From NCBI RefSeq assembly GCF_003226555.1, contig NZ_QKQS01000042.1, positions 80,754 to 144,753 of the forward strand: a stretch of DNA of 64,000 nt, written 5' to 3'. The stretch comes from Rhodopseudomonas palustris (GTDB taxonomy: Bacteria > Pseudomonadota > Alphaproteobacteria > Rhizobiales > Xanthobacteraceae). Shown here in pieces: positions 20,945 to 29,864 of this stretch (position 1 is the first letter of the stretch; each line of letters opens with the position of its first letter). The position numbers were made by a program, and so were the translations under genes. The notes below the pieces were generated by a model. The model ran no database searches, had not been told where the DNA came from, and worked only from the letters and a program-made list of their open reading frames with translations.

Positions 20945-21124
20945 ATGAAGAACATCGTTGCGCGTTTCATCAAGGACGAATCCGGCGCCACCGCCATTGA
21001 GTACGGCCTGATTGCTGCCGGCATTTCGCTGGCTATCATCACGATCGTGAATACCCTGGGCGGCACTCTGTCGGCCAAATTCACCTCAATCAACAGCCAG
21101 CTGAGCGGTACCACCACCCCATAA
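20945..21124 (+). CDS. flp: Flp/PilA-type major pilin
   Basis: 59 residues: MKNIVARFIKDESGATAIEY then GLIAAGISLAIITIVNTLGG and a short polar tail. The Flp motif is intact: processing Gly14, Glu19-Tyr20, one hydrophobic helix. Start fixed by GGAG eight bases before ATG 20945; stop TAA at 21122-21124. Prepilin is cleaved by the CpaA peptidase and assembled into Flp pili by the Tad machine encoded downstream, giving surface attachment. It is followed at once by an intrinsic terminator, so the pilin is transcribed mainly on its own, as expected for the most abundant component. Confidence 0.95.
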   Translation: MKNIVARFIKDESGATAIEYGLIAAGISLAIITIVNTLGGTLSAKFTSINSQLSGTTTP

Positions 21125-21145
21125 CTTCGACTGTAACCGATCAAT

Positions 21146-21176
21146 CAAGGCCTCGGTCCGTCCGAGGCCTTCTTTG
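21146..21176 (+). terminator. Intrinsic terminator after flp
   Basis: Ten-base-pair stem AAGGCCTCGG / CCGAGGCCTT (21147-21156 with 21162-21171), loop TCCGT, followed by CTTTG; the T-run is short. Confidence 0.75.
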
Positions 21177-21188
21177 ATTGAATGCCAC

Positions 21189-21365
21189 ATGCTCGCCGAC
21201 CAAGAGGACTCGATAAGCCTCGTGCCCGATGTAGATCGAATGAGCCCATGGCAGCCCACCACAACACAACTTGCAACGCGCGAGGCCACGGTTCGCCAGA
21301 TCGTGTGCGTAGCGCTGATCCTCGCGATCGCTGCCGTGATGGCTCGCGTTTTGTTGACGTTGTGA
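21189..21365 (+). CDS. Possible small single-span membrane protein between flp and cpaA
   Basis: 58 codons from ATG 21189. The polar N-terminal half (MLADQEDSISLVPDVDRMSP) leads to a hydrophobic C-terminus, QIVCVALILAIAAVMARVLL, that looks like one transmembrane helix. No family recognised and no strong ribosome site. Its position between the pilin terminator and the prepilin peptidase makes it a candidate accessory protein, but it could be a chance frame. Confidence 0.3.
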   Translation: MLADQEDSISLVPDVDRMSPWQPTTTQLATREATVRQIVCVALILAIAAVMARVLLTL

Positions 21366-21461
21366 GCCATCCCGCATTTTCTGATCGTTCTCGCGCTAAT
21401 GATCCGTTCACGGGATGTACTCGCGGCGTCCCCGACCGCCTGAGCGAACAAGGCTCAACCG

Positions 21462-21986
21462 ATGATCGTTGATCTCCTGCGGATATCACTCTTCCCCGCT
21501 TTGATGGCATTCGCCGCGGCGAGCGATCTGATTACGATGACGATTTCGAACCGCGTGTCATTACTGCTCGTCGTCGGCTTTGCGCTGCTGGTACCGTTCA
21601 GCGGATTCGGCGCCTACGACGTTCTATCCCATGTCGGCGCCGGCGCCGCGGTCCTAACCGTAGCCTTCGCGTGTTTCGCCATGGGATGGATCGGCGGCGG
21701 AGACGCGAAAGTCGCGGCAGCCGCCGCGTTGTGGCTCGGTTTCGAACATTTGCTCGACTACCTACTTTACACCTCTCTGTTCGGCGGCGCGCTGACGTTG
21801 TTGATCCTGAGCTTCCGACAATGGCCGGTCCCCTATCCGCTGGTCGGACAAAGCTGGCTGTTACGGCTCCACGATCGTGAGACCGGTATCCCGTATGGAA
21901 TTGCACTCGCGACCGGTGCGCTGATGATCTATCCGCAGACCCAATGGATCCGAGGGGTCGATCTGGCCCGACTCGCTTGGGGCTGA
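21462..21986 (+). CDS. cpaA: Prepilin peptidase CpaA/TadV
   Basis: 174 residues, peptidase A24 family, membrane-embedded. The two catalytic aspartates are in SDLITMTISN (Asp22) and GGGDAKVAAA (near residue 80). It cleaves Flp and TadE-type prepilins after the conserved glycine. About five hydrophobic segments; lacks the N-terminal methyltransferase domain of PilD, as usual for CpaA. First gene of the cpaA-F/tadBC series. Confidence 0.93.
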   Translation: MIVDLLRISLFPALMAFAAASDLITMTISNRVSLLLVVGFALLVPFSGFGAYDVLSHVGAGAAVLTVAFACFAMGWIGGGDAKVAAAAALWLGFEHLLDYLLYTSLFGGALTLLILSFRQWPVPYPLVGQSWLLRLHDRETGIPYGIALATGALMIYPQTQWIRGVDLARLAWG

Positions 21987-22028
21987 GCGGACAGGAACCC
22001 CTCGTTAACGCGATTTAGATACGCCTCA

Positions 22029-22044
22029 TTAACCATGCTTTGAC
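22029..22044 (+). promoter_or_regulatory. Possible CtrA box upstream of cpaB
   Basis: TTAA (22029-22032), seven bases, TTGAC: one mismatch from TTAA-N7-TTAAC, 67 bases before the cpaB start. Together with the similar site upstream of flp it hints at cell-cycle control of pilus genes. Confidence 0.35.
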
Positions 22045-22110
22045 GAATAGCTGGTCAACTCGCCTCACTGCGGCGGGTGCGCCGCCCGTGTCATGTGGAA
22101 AGTGAAGCGT

Positions 22111-22899
22111 ATGAATACCGCGCGCATTGTCGTCCTGACCATCGCAGTCGGTGCCGGCGGCGTCGCTGCTTACCTGGCGAGCACATCCGGCCCGCCGCCC
22201 GCCGCCCCTTCCGCGCCTGTGGCTCAGTTGCCGACCGTGGAGGTCCTGGTCGCCAAGAACGATATTCCGCTGGGTCAGGCCGTCACCCCCGGCGACCTGC
22301 AATGGCAGACTTGGCCGTCGGCTACTGCGAGTTCGAAGTTCATTCGCCGAAACGAACAACCGAACGCGACAACCGAGATTGTCGGCTCGGTGGCGCGCTC
22401 CCCCTTCATAGCCGGCGAACCGATCCGCGAGCAGAAGCTGGTGAAGGCCAACGGTTCGGGCTTCATGGCCGCGATCCTTCCCAGCGGAATGCGAGCGGTC
22501 TCGACCGAGATTTCCCCGGAAACCGGTGCAGGTGGCTTCATCCTGCCGAACGACCGAGTCGATGTGATCCTGTCCAAGCGCGGACGGAATTCCGATCAGG
22601 CGACTGGTGATCAGGTCAGTTCGGAGATCATTCTGAGCAATATCCGCGTGCTCGCGATCGACCAGACCATCGAGGAGAAGAACGGCCAGAAGGTCGTGGT
22701 CGGCAAGACCGCAACGCTGGAATTGAAGCCGGAGCAGGCCGAGTACCTCGCGCGTGCACGCCAGAGCGGAACGCTGTCGTTGGCCCTGCGCAGCCTCGCC
22801 GACGCCAGCCAGCCCGCCTCCACCGAAACCGACGCCAAGCGCGGCACAGTCAACGTGGTGCGCTACGGCGTCACCACCCAGACGACGTCGCAGAAGTGA
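22111..22899 (+). CDS. cpaB: Flp pilus assembly protein CpaB/RcpC
   Basis: 262 residues. N-terminal membrane anchor or signal (MNTARIVVLTIAVGAGGVAA), then an SAF domain (VEVLVAKNDIPLGQAVTPGDLQWQTWP) and the RcpC/CpaB region (GMRAVSTEISPETGAGGFILPNDRVDVIL). Periplasmic protein thought to stabilise or gate the secretin. ATG 22111 chosen; an in-frame ATG at 22093 would add six polar residues. Thirteen bases before cpaC. Confidence 0.93.
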   Translation: MNTARIVVLTIAVGAGGVAAYLASTSGPPPAAPSAPVAQLPTVEVLVAKNDIPLGQAVTPGDLQWQTWPSATASSKFIRRNEQPNATTEIVGSVARSPFIAGEPIREQKLVKANGSGFMAAILPSGMRAVSTEISPETGAGGFILPNDRVDVILSKRGRNSDQATGDQVSSEIILSNIRVLAIDQTIEEKNGQKVVVGKTATLELKPEQAEYLARARQSGTLSLALRSLADASQPASTETDAKRGTVNVVRYGVTTQTTSQK

Positions 22900-22912
22900 C
22901 CCGAGGACGGCG

Positions 22913-24355
22913 ATGACCCGCGAAATCGGCCCCCGACCCACCCGGCCCTTGAGAAGCGCGGCGCTGGCGCTGTCCGCCGCGGCGGCGCTCAGTTTGTTGC
23001 CGAGCTTGACCGCCGTTCAGGCACGCGACTACCGCGCAGCTCCGGTGGCAGCTTCGAGTTCCGGCCTGAACGCTCAGTCGATCGCGCTCGGTATCGGCAA
23101 GTCGATGGTGATCGACCTGCCACGCGACATCAAGGACGTCCTGGTCGCGGATCCGAAAATCGCGAACGCCGTGATCCGGTCGGCACAGCGGGCCTATATC
23201 ATTGGCGCCACCGTTGGGCAGACCAACATCGTCTTCTTCGACTCCAGCGGCCAGCAGATCGCCGCCTACGACATCGCAGTGACCCGGGACCTTAACGGTA
23301 TCCGCGCTGCCCTGAAGCAGTCGATTGCGAACGGAGATGTTCACGTCGAGGGACTCGGCGATGGCGTAATGCTGACCGGCTGGGTCGGCTCCCCCATCGA
23401 AGCGCAGCAGGCGTTCGATCTGGCAGCGCGCCTCGTTGGCGACGACAAGAAGGTGGTGAACAACATCGCCGTTCGCGGACGCGACCAGGTGATGCTGAAG
23501 ATCACCGTCGCCGAAGTGCAGCGCGACATCGTCAAACAGCTCGGCGTCGACCTCAGCGCGAACCTCGCCTACGGCACAGCGGTCGTGAACTTCAACAACA
23601 CCAACCCGTTTACGCAATCGGGCTCCGCGCTGGTGCCAAACAACGCGCTGACGACCAAGTTTGGATCGCTGCCATCGGTCACCGCCACCTTGCGGGCGAT
23701 GGAGAGTGCCGGTGTGGTGCGCACCCTCGCCGAACCGAACCTGACCGCAATCTCGGGCGAGCCGGCCACGTTCCTGGCCGGCGGCGAATTCCCCGTGCCG
23801 AGCGGCGTGACCTGCAGCAACGGCGTCTGCACGCCATCGGTCACATTCAAGAAGTTCGGTATTCTGCTCAACTTCACCCCGGTGGTGATGACCGCGGGGC
23901 GGATCAGCCTCAAGGTGATGACCGAGGTCTCGGAGGTCTCGAGCGACAACTCGGTCGTCATCAACAGCCTGTCGGTGCCGTCGATCAAGACCCGCCGGGT
24001 CGAGAGCACGGTTGAGATCCCTTCCGGCGGCTCCCTGGCGATGGCCGGGTTGATTCAGGAACAAACCAAGCAGGCGATCAACGGGCTACCGGGCGCAGCG
24101 CAATTGCCGGTGCTCGGCAGCCTGTTCCGCAGCCGCGACTACATCAATCGCCAAACCGAGCTGATGGTGCTGGTGACGCCCTATGTGGTGCGTGCAGTGG
24201 CGCAGAAGGATCTGTCGCGGCCGGATGACGGCTTCGCCGATGCTTCGGACCCGCAGTCGGATCTGCTCGGCAGCATCAACAAACTCTATGGCGTCCCCGG
24301 TCGCACCGAGCCGGCACGCACCTATCGCGGCCATTTCGGCTTCATCACCGACTAA
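22913..24355 (+). CDS. cpaC: Flp pilus secretin CpaC/RcpA
   Basis: 480 residues from ATG 22913 with GAGGA upstream; a longer open frame back to 22754 only reads cpaB out of frame. Signal peptide to about residue 38, the pilus N-domain (GKSMVIDLPRDIKDVLVADP), a BON-like domain (GDVHVEGLGDGVMLTGWV), and the C-terminal secretin domain (VPSGVTCSNGVCTPSVTFKKFGILLNFTPVV...SIKTRRVESTVEIPSGGSLAMAGL). Forms the outer-membrane ring through which the Flp pilus leaves. Confidence 0.95.
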   Translation: MTREIGPRPTRPLRSAALALSAAAALSLLPSLTAVQARDYRAAPVAASSSGLNAQSIALGIGKSMVIDLPRDIKDVLVADPKIANAVIRSAQRAYIIGATVGQTNIVFFDSSGQQIAAYDIAVTRDLNGIRAALKQSIANGDVHVEGLGDGVMLTGWVGSPIEAQQAFDLAARLVGDDKKVVNNIAVRGRDQVMLKITVAEVQRDIVKQLGVDLSANLAYGTAVVNFNNTNPFTQSGSALVPNNALTTKFGSLPSVTATLRAMESAGVVRTLAEPNLTAISGEPATFLAGGEFPVPSGVTCSNGVCTPSVTFKKFGILLNFTPVVMTAGRISLKVMTEVSEVSSDNSVVINSLSVPSIKTRRVESTVEIPSGGSLAMAGLIQEQTKQAINGLPGAAQLPVLGSLFRSRDYINRQTELMVLVTPYVVRAVAQKDLSRPDDGFADASDPQSDLLGSINKLYGVPGRTEPARTYRGHFGFITD

Positions 24356-24376
24356 AGGCGGGGCGAGGACAGGACG

Positions 24377-25105
24377 ATGATATCCACCACATCCGCCAGA
24401 GCGATGCGCGGCCTCAGTCTTGGGGCCGCCTTGATCGGTTTTTCGCTGTCGCTGGGGGGCTGCACCCATACCAGTCGCGAAGTCGAGGTGACGCAGAGCA
24501 TTCCGAGCGACTATCGGCAGCGCCATCCGATCGCGATCAGGGAAGCCGACCGCACCGTCGAAGTCTTCATCGGCAACGGCCGCGGCGGCTTGACTGCGCC
24601 CCAACGCGCCGACGTGGCAGAGTTCGGCCAGACTTGGCTGCGCGAAGGCACCGGCCCGATCATCGCCGAAGTACCGATCGATACGCCGAACGCTCGGGCG
24701 GCTTCGGATTCCATTCGGGAGATCCGCTCACTGCTGGCCGCCGGCGGCGTGCCGCCGCGCGGCGTCACCGTGAAGCACTATCGGCCGGCTGATCCGCGGA
24801 CCTTCGCGACCATCCGGCTGATCTATCCGCGGATCGCTGCCGTCGCCGGCCCCTGCGGTCTGTGGCCAGAGGATCTTGGTCCCAGCATCAAGAACAAGGG
24901 CTACTTCGACAACCGCCAGTACTGGAATCTCGGTTGCGCAAATCAGCGCAATCTCGCGGCGATGGTCGACAACCCCGCAGACCTGGTCCAGCCGCGGCCC
25001 GAAACGCCGCCCTATACGGCGCGACGCGTCGTCACCAACGACGCCTATCGGACCACCAAACCCGACACTTCCGACAAAACTAAATTGAGCAACGCCGGAC
25101 AATGA
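24377..25105 (+). CDS. cpaD: Flp pilus lipoprotein CpaD
   Basis: 242 residues. Lipoprotein signal with lipobox LGGC at about residues 26-29; then the CpaD family region (DYRQRHPIAIREADRTVEVFIG, GPCGLWPEDLG, YWNLGCANQRNLAAMVDNPADLVQPR). Probably helps target or assemble the CpaC secretin in the outer membrane. Its stop overlaps the cpaE start by four bases (ATGA). Confidence 0.93.
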   Translation: MISTTSARAMRGLSLGAALIGFSLSLGGCTHTSREVEVTQSIPSDYRQRHPIAIREADRTVEVFIGNGRGGLTAPQRADVAEFGQTWLREGTGPIIAEVPIDTPNARAASDSIREIRSLLAAGGVPPRGVTVKHYRPADPRTFATIRLIYPRIAAVAGPCGLWPEDLGPSIKNKGYFDNRQYWNLGCANQRNLAAMVDNPADLVQPRPETPPYTARRVVTNDAYRTTKPDTSDKTKLSNAGQ

Positions 25106-26373
25106 TCAGCTATTCCCGCGAGAACCAGGACGAACCGGCCGCAGCGGCTGTGGCTCCCGCGCCGGATGAGCATATTGCGCCGGCGCCGCGGGTGTCCGTT
25201 CAAGCCTTCTGCGAGACCGTCGAGACCGCAGCTGCGGTGCAGGCTGCCGGCGAAGACCGGCGGCTCGCCAAGGCGCATCTGAAAATCCAGATGGGCGGCG
25301 TCGTCGCAGCGATAGAGGCCTATCGCTCTGCACCGACACCCAATGTCATCATTCTGGAGACCGACGCGCGCAGCGACGTGTTGGTCGGTCTCGATCAACT
25401 CGCGACGGTGTGCGATCCCGGCACCCGGGTGATCGTCATCGGCAAAGTCAACGACGTGACGCTGTACCGCGAACTGGTCCGGCGCGGCGTCAGCGATTAT
25501 GCGATCGCCCCGGTCCGCCCGATCGATGTGGTGCAGTCGATCTGCAACTTGTTCTCCGCCCCGGAAGCCAAGGCGGTCGGTCGCATCATTGCCGTCGTCG
25601 GAGCAAAAGGCGGGGTCGGCGCCTCCACCATCGCCCACAACGTCGCCTGGGCGATCGCGCGAGACCTTGCGCTCGACTCGGTAGTCGCAGACCTCGATCT
25701 GGCATTCGGCACCGCCGGGCTCGACTACAATCAGGACCCGCCGCAGGGAATTGCCGAGGCTGTATTCTCGCCGGAGCGGGTCGACACCGCCTTCGTCGAT
25801 CGGCTGCTGTCGAAATGCACCGACCACCTCAGCCTGCTTGCCGCACCGGCTACGCTGGATCGCGTCTACGATTTCGGTGTCGACGCATTCGATGCGATTT
25901 TCGACACTCTACGCAGCACGATGCCCTGCATCGTGCTCGATGTTCCGCATCAGTGGACGGGGTGGACCAAACGCGCACTCACCAACGCCGATGACATCCT
26001 GATCGTCGCGACGCCGGACCTCGCGAACCTGCGCAACACCAAGAATCTGATCGACCTGCTGAAGGCTGCGCGGCCGAACGACCGCCCACCGCTATACTGC
26101 CTGAACCAGGTCGGCGTTCCGAAGCGGCCGGAGATCTCCACGAACGAATTCGCCAAGGCGATCGAGAGCCCGCCGATCGTCTCAATTCCGTTCGACCCGC
26201 CGATGTTCGGGGCCGCCGCCAATAATGGCCAGATGATCGCGGAGATCGCAGCAAACCACAAAACCACAGACATGTTCCTGCAGATCGCCCAGCGGCTGAC
26301 GGGGCGCGGTGAGACCAAAAAGGCGAAGGGTATGTTCCTGGCGCCGCTTCTGGAGAAGTTGCGGGCCAAGTGA
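25102..26373 (+). CDS. cpaE: Pilus assembly ATPase CpaE/TadZ
   Basis: 423 residues. N-terminal receiver-like domain (about 55-150), then a MinD/ParA-type ATPase with deviant Walker A VVGAKGGVGASTIAHNVAW and Walker B-like VVADLDLAFGTAGLD. TadZ proteins mark the cell pole and recruit the Tad machine. Translationally coupled to cpaD. Confidence 0.94.
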   Translation: MISYSRENQDEPAAAAVAPAPDEHIAPAPRVSVQAFCETVETAAAVQAAGEDRRLAKAHLKIQMGGVVAAIEAYRSAPTPNVIILETDARSDVLVGLDQLATVCDPGTRVIVIGKVNDVTLYRELVRRGVSDYAIAPVRPIDVVQSICNLFSAPEAKAVGRIIAVVGAKGGVGASTIAHNVAWAIARDLALDSVVADLDLAFGTAGLDYNQDPPQGIAEAVFSPERVDTAFVDRLLSKCTDHLSLLAAPATLDRVYDFGVDAFDAIFDTLRSTMPCIVLDVPHQWTGWTKRALTNADDILIVATPDLANLRNTKNLIDLLKAARPNDRPPLYCLNQVGVPKRPEISTNEFAKAIESPPIVSIPFDPPMFGAAANNGQMIAEIAANHKTTDMFLQIAQRLTGRGETKKAKGMFLAPLLEKLRAK

Positions 26374-26394
26374 GTCTGAAGTTGGAGTATCGAG

Positions 26395-27849
26395 GTGTTT
26401 GGTAAGCGCGGACCGGATAACGACGTCAGGGCTCCGAAGCCGGCGAGCTTTGCGCCGGAAGCGGCAACGCGTGCACCCGAACCACGGCCGGCGATCTCCT
26501 CGCCGCCGATTGCGCCTGCACGGGCTATCCCGATGCCCCCGCCGGTGGTCGAGACCCGTCGCTCGGAAAACTACTATCAGGTCAAGGCGACCATTTTCGG
26601 TGCGCTGATCGAAGCGATCGACCTGGCGCAGCTCGCCAAGCTCGACGGCGAATCCGCCCGCGAAGAAATCCGCGACATCGTCAATGAGATCATCGCGATC
26701 AAGAATATCGTGATGTCGATCGCCGAGCAGGAAGAACTGCTCGACGATATCTGTAACGATGTGCTCGGCTACGGCCCGCTCGAACCACTGCTGTCGCGCG
26801 ACGACATCTCCGACATCATGGTTAATGGCGCCGGGACGGTCTATATTGAAGTGGCTGGTCGTATTCAGCGCACCGGCATCCGGTTTCGCGACAATCAGCA
26901 GCTGCTCAACATCTGCCAGCGCATTGTCAGCCAGGTCGGCCGGCGTGTCGATGAATCCTCCCCGATCTGCGATGCCCGCCTTGCCGATGGCTCCCGCGTC
27001 AACGCCATCGTGCCACCGCTGGCGATCGATGGACCAGCGCTCACCATCCGCAAGTTCAAGAAAGACAAGCTGACGCTCGAGCAGTTGGTCAAGTTCGGGG
27101 CGATTTCCTACGAGGGCGCGCAGATCCTGCAGATCATCGGCCGCGTCCGCTGCAATGTGCTGATTTCGGGCGGCACCGGCTCGGGCAAGACCACCCTGCT
27201 CAACTGCCTGACCAACTATATCGACGACGACGAGCGCATCATCACCTGCGAGGATGCGGCCGAACTGCAACTGCAGCAGCCGCATGTCGTGCGCTTGGAA
27301 ACGCGCCCGCCCAACATCGAGGGTGAGGGCCAGGTCACGATGCGTGATTTAGTCCGCAACTGCCTGCGCATGCGACCAGAGCGGATCATCGTCGGCGAAG
27401 TCCGCGGCCCCGAAGCATTCGACCTGTTGCAGGCGATGAACACTGGCCACGACGGCTCGATGGGCACGCTGCACGCCAACAACCCGCGTGAAGCACTGTC
27501 GCGCTGTGAATCCATGATCACGATGGGAGGCTTCTCGCTGCCGTCGCGCACGATTCGCGAGATGATCTGTGCGTCGATCGACGTCATCATCCAGGCGGCT
27601 CGCCTGCGCGACGGCTCGCGGCGCATCACCCACATCACCGAGGTGGTGGGGATGGAAGGCGACACCATCATCACGCAGGACATTTTCCTGTACGATATCC
27701 TCGGGGAAGACGCCAACGGTCAGCTCCTCGGCCGTCACCGATCCACCGGTATCGGTCGTCCGCGGTTCTGGGAACGCGCCCGCTACTTCGGCGAAGAGCA
27801 ACGACTCGCCGCGGCGCTCGATGCCGCGGAGGTCGCGGCGACCACATAA
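26395..27849 (+). CDS. cpaF: Pilus assembly secretion ATPase CpaF/TadA
   Basis: 484 residues, VirB11-like hexameric ATPase. Visible: DDICNDVLGYGPLEPLL...DIMVNG, Walker A ISGGTGSGKTTLLN, the Asp box (ERIITCEDAAELQL), Walker B (PERIIVGEVRGPEAFDLLQAM) and the His box (GHDGSMGTLHANNP). Powers pilus extension and probably retraction. Starts at GTG 26395 with GGAG seven bases upstream. The N-terminal 60 residues are Pro/Ala-rich linker. Confidence 0.96.
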   Translation: MFGKRGPDNDVRAPKPASFAPEAATRAPEPRPAISSPPIAPARAIPMPPPVVETRRSENYYQVKATIFGALIEAIDLAQLAKLDGESAREEIRDIVNEIIAIKNIVMSIAEQEELLDDICNDVLGYGPLEPLLSRDDISDIMVNGAGTVYIEVAGRIQRTGIRFRDNQQLLNICQRIVSQVGRRVDESSPICDARLADGSRVNAIVPPLAIDGPALTIRKFKKDKLTLEQLVKFGAISYEGAQILQIIGRVRCNVLISGGTGSGKTTLLNCLTNYIDDDERIITCEDAAELQLQQPHVVRLETRPPNIEGEGQVTMRDLVRNCLRMRPERIIVGEVRGPEAFDLLQAMNTGHDGSMGTLHANNPREALSRCESMITMGGFSLPSRTIREMICASIDVIIQAARLRDGSRRITHITEVVGMEGDTIITQDIFLYDILGEDANGQLLGRHRSTGIGRPRFWERARYFGEEQRLAAALDAAEVAATT

Positions 27850-27862
27850 GGAGACGGGTGCG

Positions 27863-28837
27863 ATGGAGATGCAAACGCTCGCACTCGGCTTCTTCGCCGC
27901 GATCGCCGTCGGTGGTCTGGCTTGGGTCTTCGTCTATCCGTCGCTCTCCGGCGACACCAAGGTCGAGAAACGGCTGAGCTCGGTGGCCCGCACCACGCCA
28001 ACGGTCCGCCAGGTCGATCGCGTTCAGCGATCGCGACGCGAACAAGTCGAGGGCTCGCTGAAGGAGATCGAGACCCGCAACGCAAAGCAGAAGAAGGTCC
28101 CGCTGAATACCCGGCTGTCGCAGGCAGGGCTCGACTGGACCCCCGCCAAATTCGGCACCCTCTCCGCTGTGTTGGGCGTGACTGTTCTCGGCATCGCGAT
28201 CCTGTTTGGCGCGAGCCTGATCGCCGCGGCCGGTCTGGGCTTCGCCGCTGGCTTCGGTCTGCCGCGCTGGACCCTTGGCTTTCTCAAGCGGCGGCGCGAG
28301 AAGAAGTTTCTCGCCGCTCTCCCTGACGCCGTCGACGTCATCGTCCGCGGCATTAAAGCCGGCCTGCCACTGTTCGACTCGATCAAGATGGTCGCTGCCG
28401 ATGCGCCGGAGCCGCTTCGAACCGAGTTCAATGCCATTATCGAGACTCAGACGATCGGCATGCCGCTCGATGAAGCCTGCGCGCGTCTGTACGATCGGAT
28501 GCCGCTGCCCGAAGCCAACTTTCTGGGCATCGTGATCTCGATCCAACAGAAGTCGGGCGGCAATCTGGCGGAGGCGCTGTCCAACCTGTCGAAGGTGCTT
28601 CGCGACCGTAAAAAGATGGCCGAGAAAATCCAGGCGATGTCGATGGAGGCCAAGGCCTCGGCAGCGATCATCGGATCGCTGCCCCCGATCGTGATGCTGC
28701 TGGTGTATCTGACCACACCGGACTACATCGCACTGCTGTGGACGCATCCTATCGGCCGCATCATGCTCGCTGGGTGCGTGCTCTGGATGTCGGCGGGCAT
28801 CTTCGTGATGAAGAAGATGATCAACTTCGACTTCTGA
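27863..28837 (+). CDS. tadB: Flp pilus inner-membrane platform protein TadB
   Basis: 324 residues from ATG 27863 (AAGGAGA upstream). One N-terminal helix, a cytoplasmic stretch, then a T2SS-F domain (KKFLAALPDAVDVIVRGIKAGLPLFDSIKMVA) and two C-terminal membrane helices. With TadC it forms the GspF-like platform driven by CpaF. Longer open frames upstream belong to cpaF out of frame. Confidence 0.94.
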   Translation: MEMQTLALGFFAAIAVGGLAWVFVYPSLSGDTKVEKRLSSVARTTPTVRQVDRVQRSRREQVEGSLKEIETRNAKQKKVPLNTRLSQAGLDWTPAKFGTLSAVLGVTVLGIAILFGASLIAAAGLGFAAGFGLPRWTLGFLKRRREKKFLAALPDAVDVIVRGIKAGLPLFDSIKMVAADAPEPLRTEFNAIIETQTIGMPLDEACARLYDRMPLPEANFLGIVISIQQKSGGNLAEALSNLSKVLRDRKKMAEKIQAMSMEAKASAAIIGSLPPIVMLLVYLTTPDYIALLWTHPIGRIMLAGCVLWMSAGIFVMKKMINFDF

Positions 28838-28846
28838 GGGTGGGCC

Positions 28847-29821
28847 ATGATCGATTTCCTGATAGCGAAGTTCGAAGACGCGCGCTTCATGGCGTCGTTG
28901 CTCGCGGCAATCGCGGCGAGTGCGACGGTCTACACCCTGGTCACTCCGTTCCTTGCCGGCCAACCGCTCGCCAAGCGAATGAAGGCCGTTGGCAGCGAAC
29001 GGGAACGTATCCGCCAGCGCGAACGCGATCGGCTCGCCAAATCAGAGAAGGTTTCGCTCCGGCAGGCTCCAAAGAAGCTGGTCGCGCGCGTGGTCGAAGA
29101 CTTCAATCTCTCCAAATGGCTGGCTCAGGAAAGCGCACGCGACAAGTTGGTGATGGCCGGCTATCGCGGCCAGGCGCCTTACATCACGTTCCTGTTCTTC
29201 CGCATGGTGGCGCCAATCGCGTTCGGAGTCGCATCGGCATTGTATGTATTCGTGATCGCCAAGATCGATCAGCCAACCACCATCAAGGTCGGTATCTGCA
29301 TCGCCGCGATTTTCCTCGGCATGCAGGCGCCGATGCTGTTCCTGAAGAACGCGATTCAGAAACGTCAGTTGTCGATCAAGCGCGCCTTCCCCGACGCGCT
29401 CGACCTGCTGCTGATCTGTATCGAGTCCGGAATGTCGATTGAAACGGCATTCCGCCGGGTGTCGATGGAAATCGGCTCGCAATCGATTCCGCTTGCCGAG
29501 GAATTCACTCTAACGACCGCCGAATTGTCCTATCTGCAAGATCGCAAGCAGGCGTATGAGAATCTGGCGCACCGGACCGGCCTCGACGGCGTGAAGTCCG
29601 TGTGCTTGGCGCTGCAGCAGGCCGAACGCTACGGCACCCCCCTCGGCCACAGCCTGCGGGTGATGGCGCAAGAAAATCGCGACATGCGGATGAACGAGGC
29701 CGAGAAGAAGGCCGCCGCGTTGCCGCCCAAGCTCACCGTTCCGATGATCTTGTTCTTCCTGCCGGTCCTGTTCGTGGTCATTCTCGGACCGACCGGCATT
29801 CGTGTCGCGGCCATGCAGTAA
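28847..29821 (+). CDS. tadC: Flp pilus inner-membrane platform protein TadC
   Basis: 324 residues, the second GspF-type protein of the locus: N-terminal helix, a basic linker (ERERIRQRERDRLAKSEK), a T2SS-F domain (KRAFPDALDLLLICIESGMSIETAFRRVS) and C-terminal membrane helices (FFLPVLFVVILGPTGIRVA). Nine bases after tadB. Last plus-strand gene of the tad series; tadD converges on it. Confidence 0.94.
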   Translation: MIDFLIAKFEDARFMASLLAAIAASATVYTLVTPFLAGQPLAKRMKAVGSERERIRQRERDRLAKSEKVSLRQAPKKLVARVVEDFNLSKWLAQESARDKLVMAGYRGQAPYITFLFFRMVAPIAFGVASALYVFVIAKIDQPTTIKVGICIAAIFLGMQAPMLFLKNAIQKRQLSIKRAFPDALDLLLICIESGMSIETAFRRVSMEIGSQSIPLAEEFTLTTAELSYLQDRKQAYENLAHRTGLDGVKSVCLALQQAERYGTPLGHSLRVMAQENRDMRMNEAEKKAAALPPKLTVPMILFFLPVLFVVILGPTGIRVAAMQ

Positions 29822-29864
29822 AGAGCGGCTCCGCCGGGGCGTCCGGCGTCGACAGCAATTTCGA

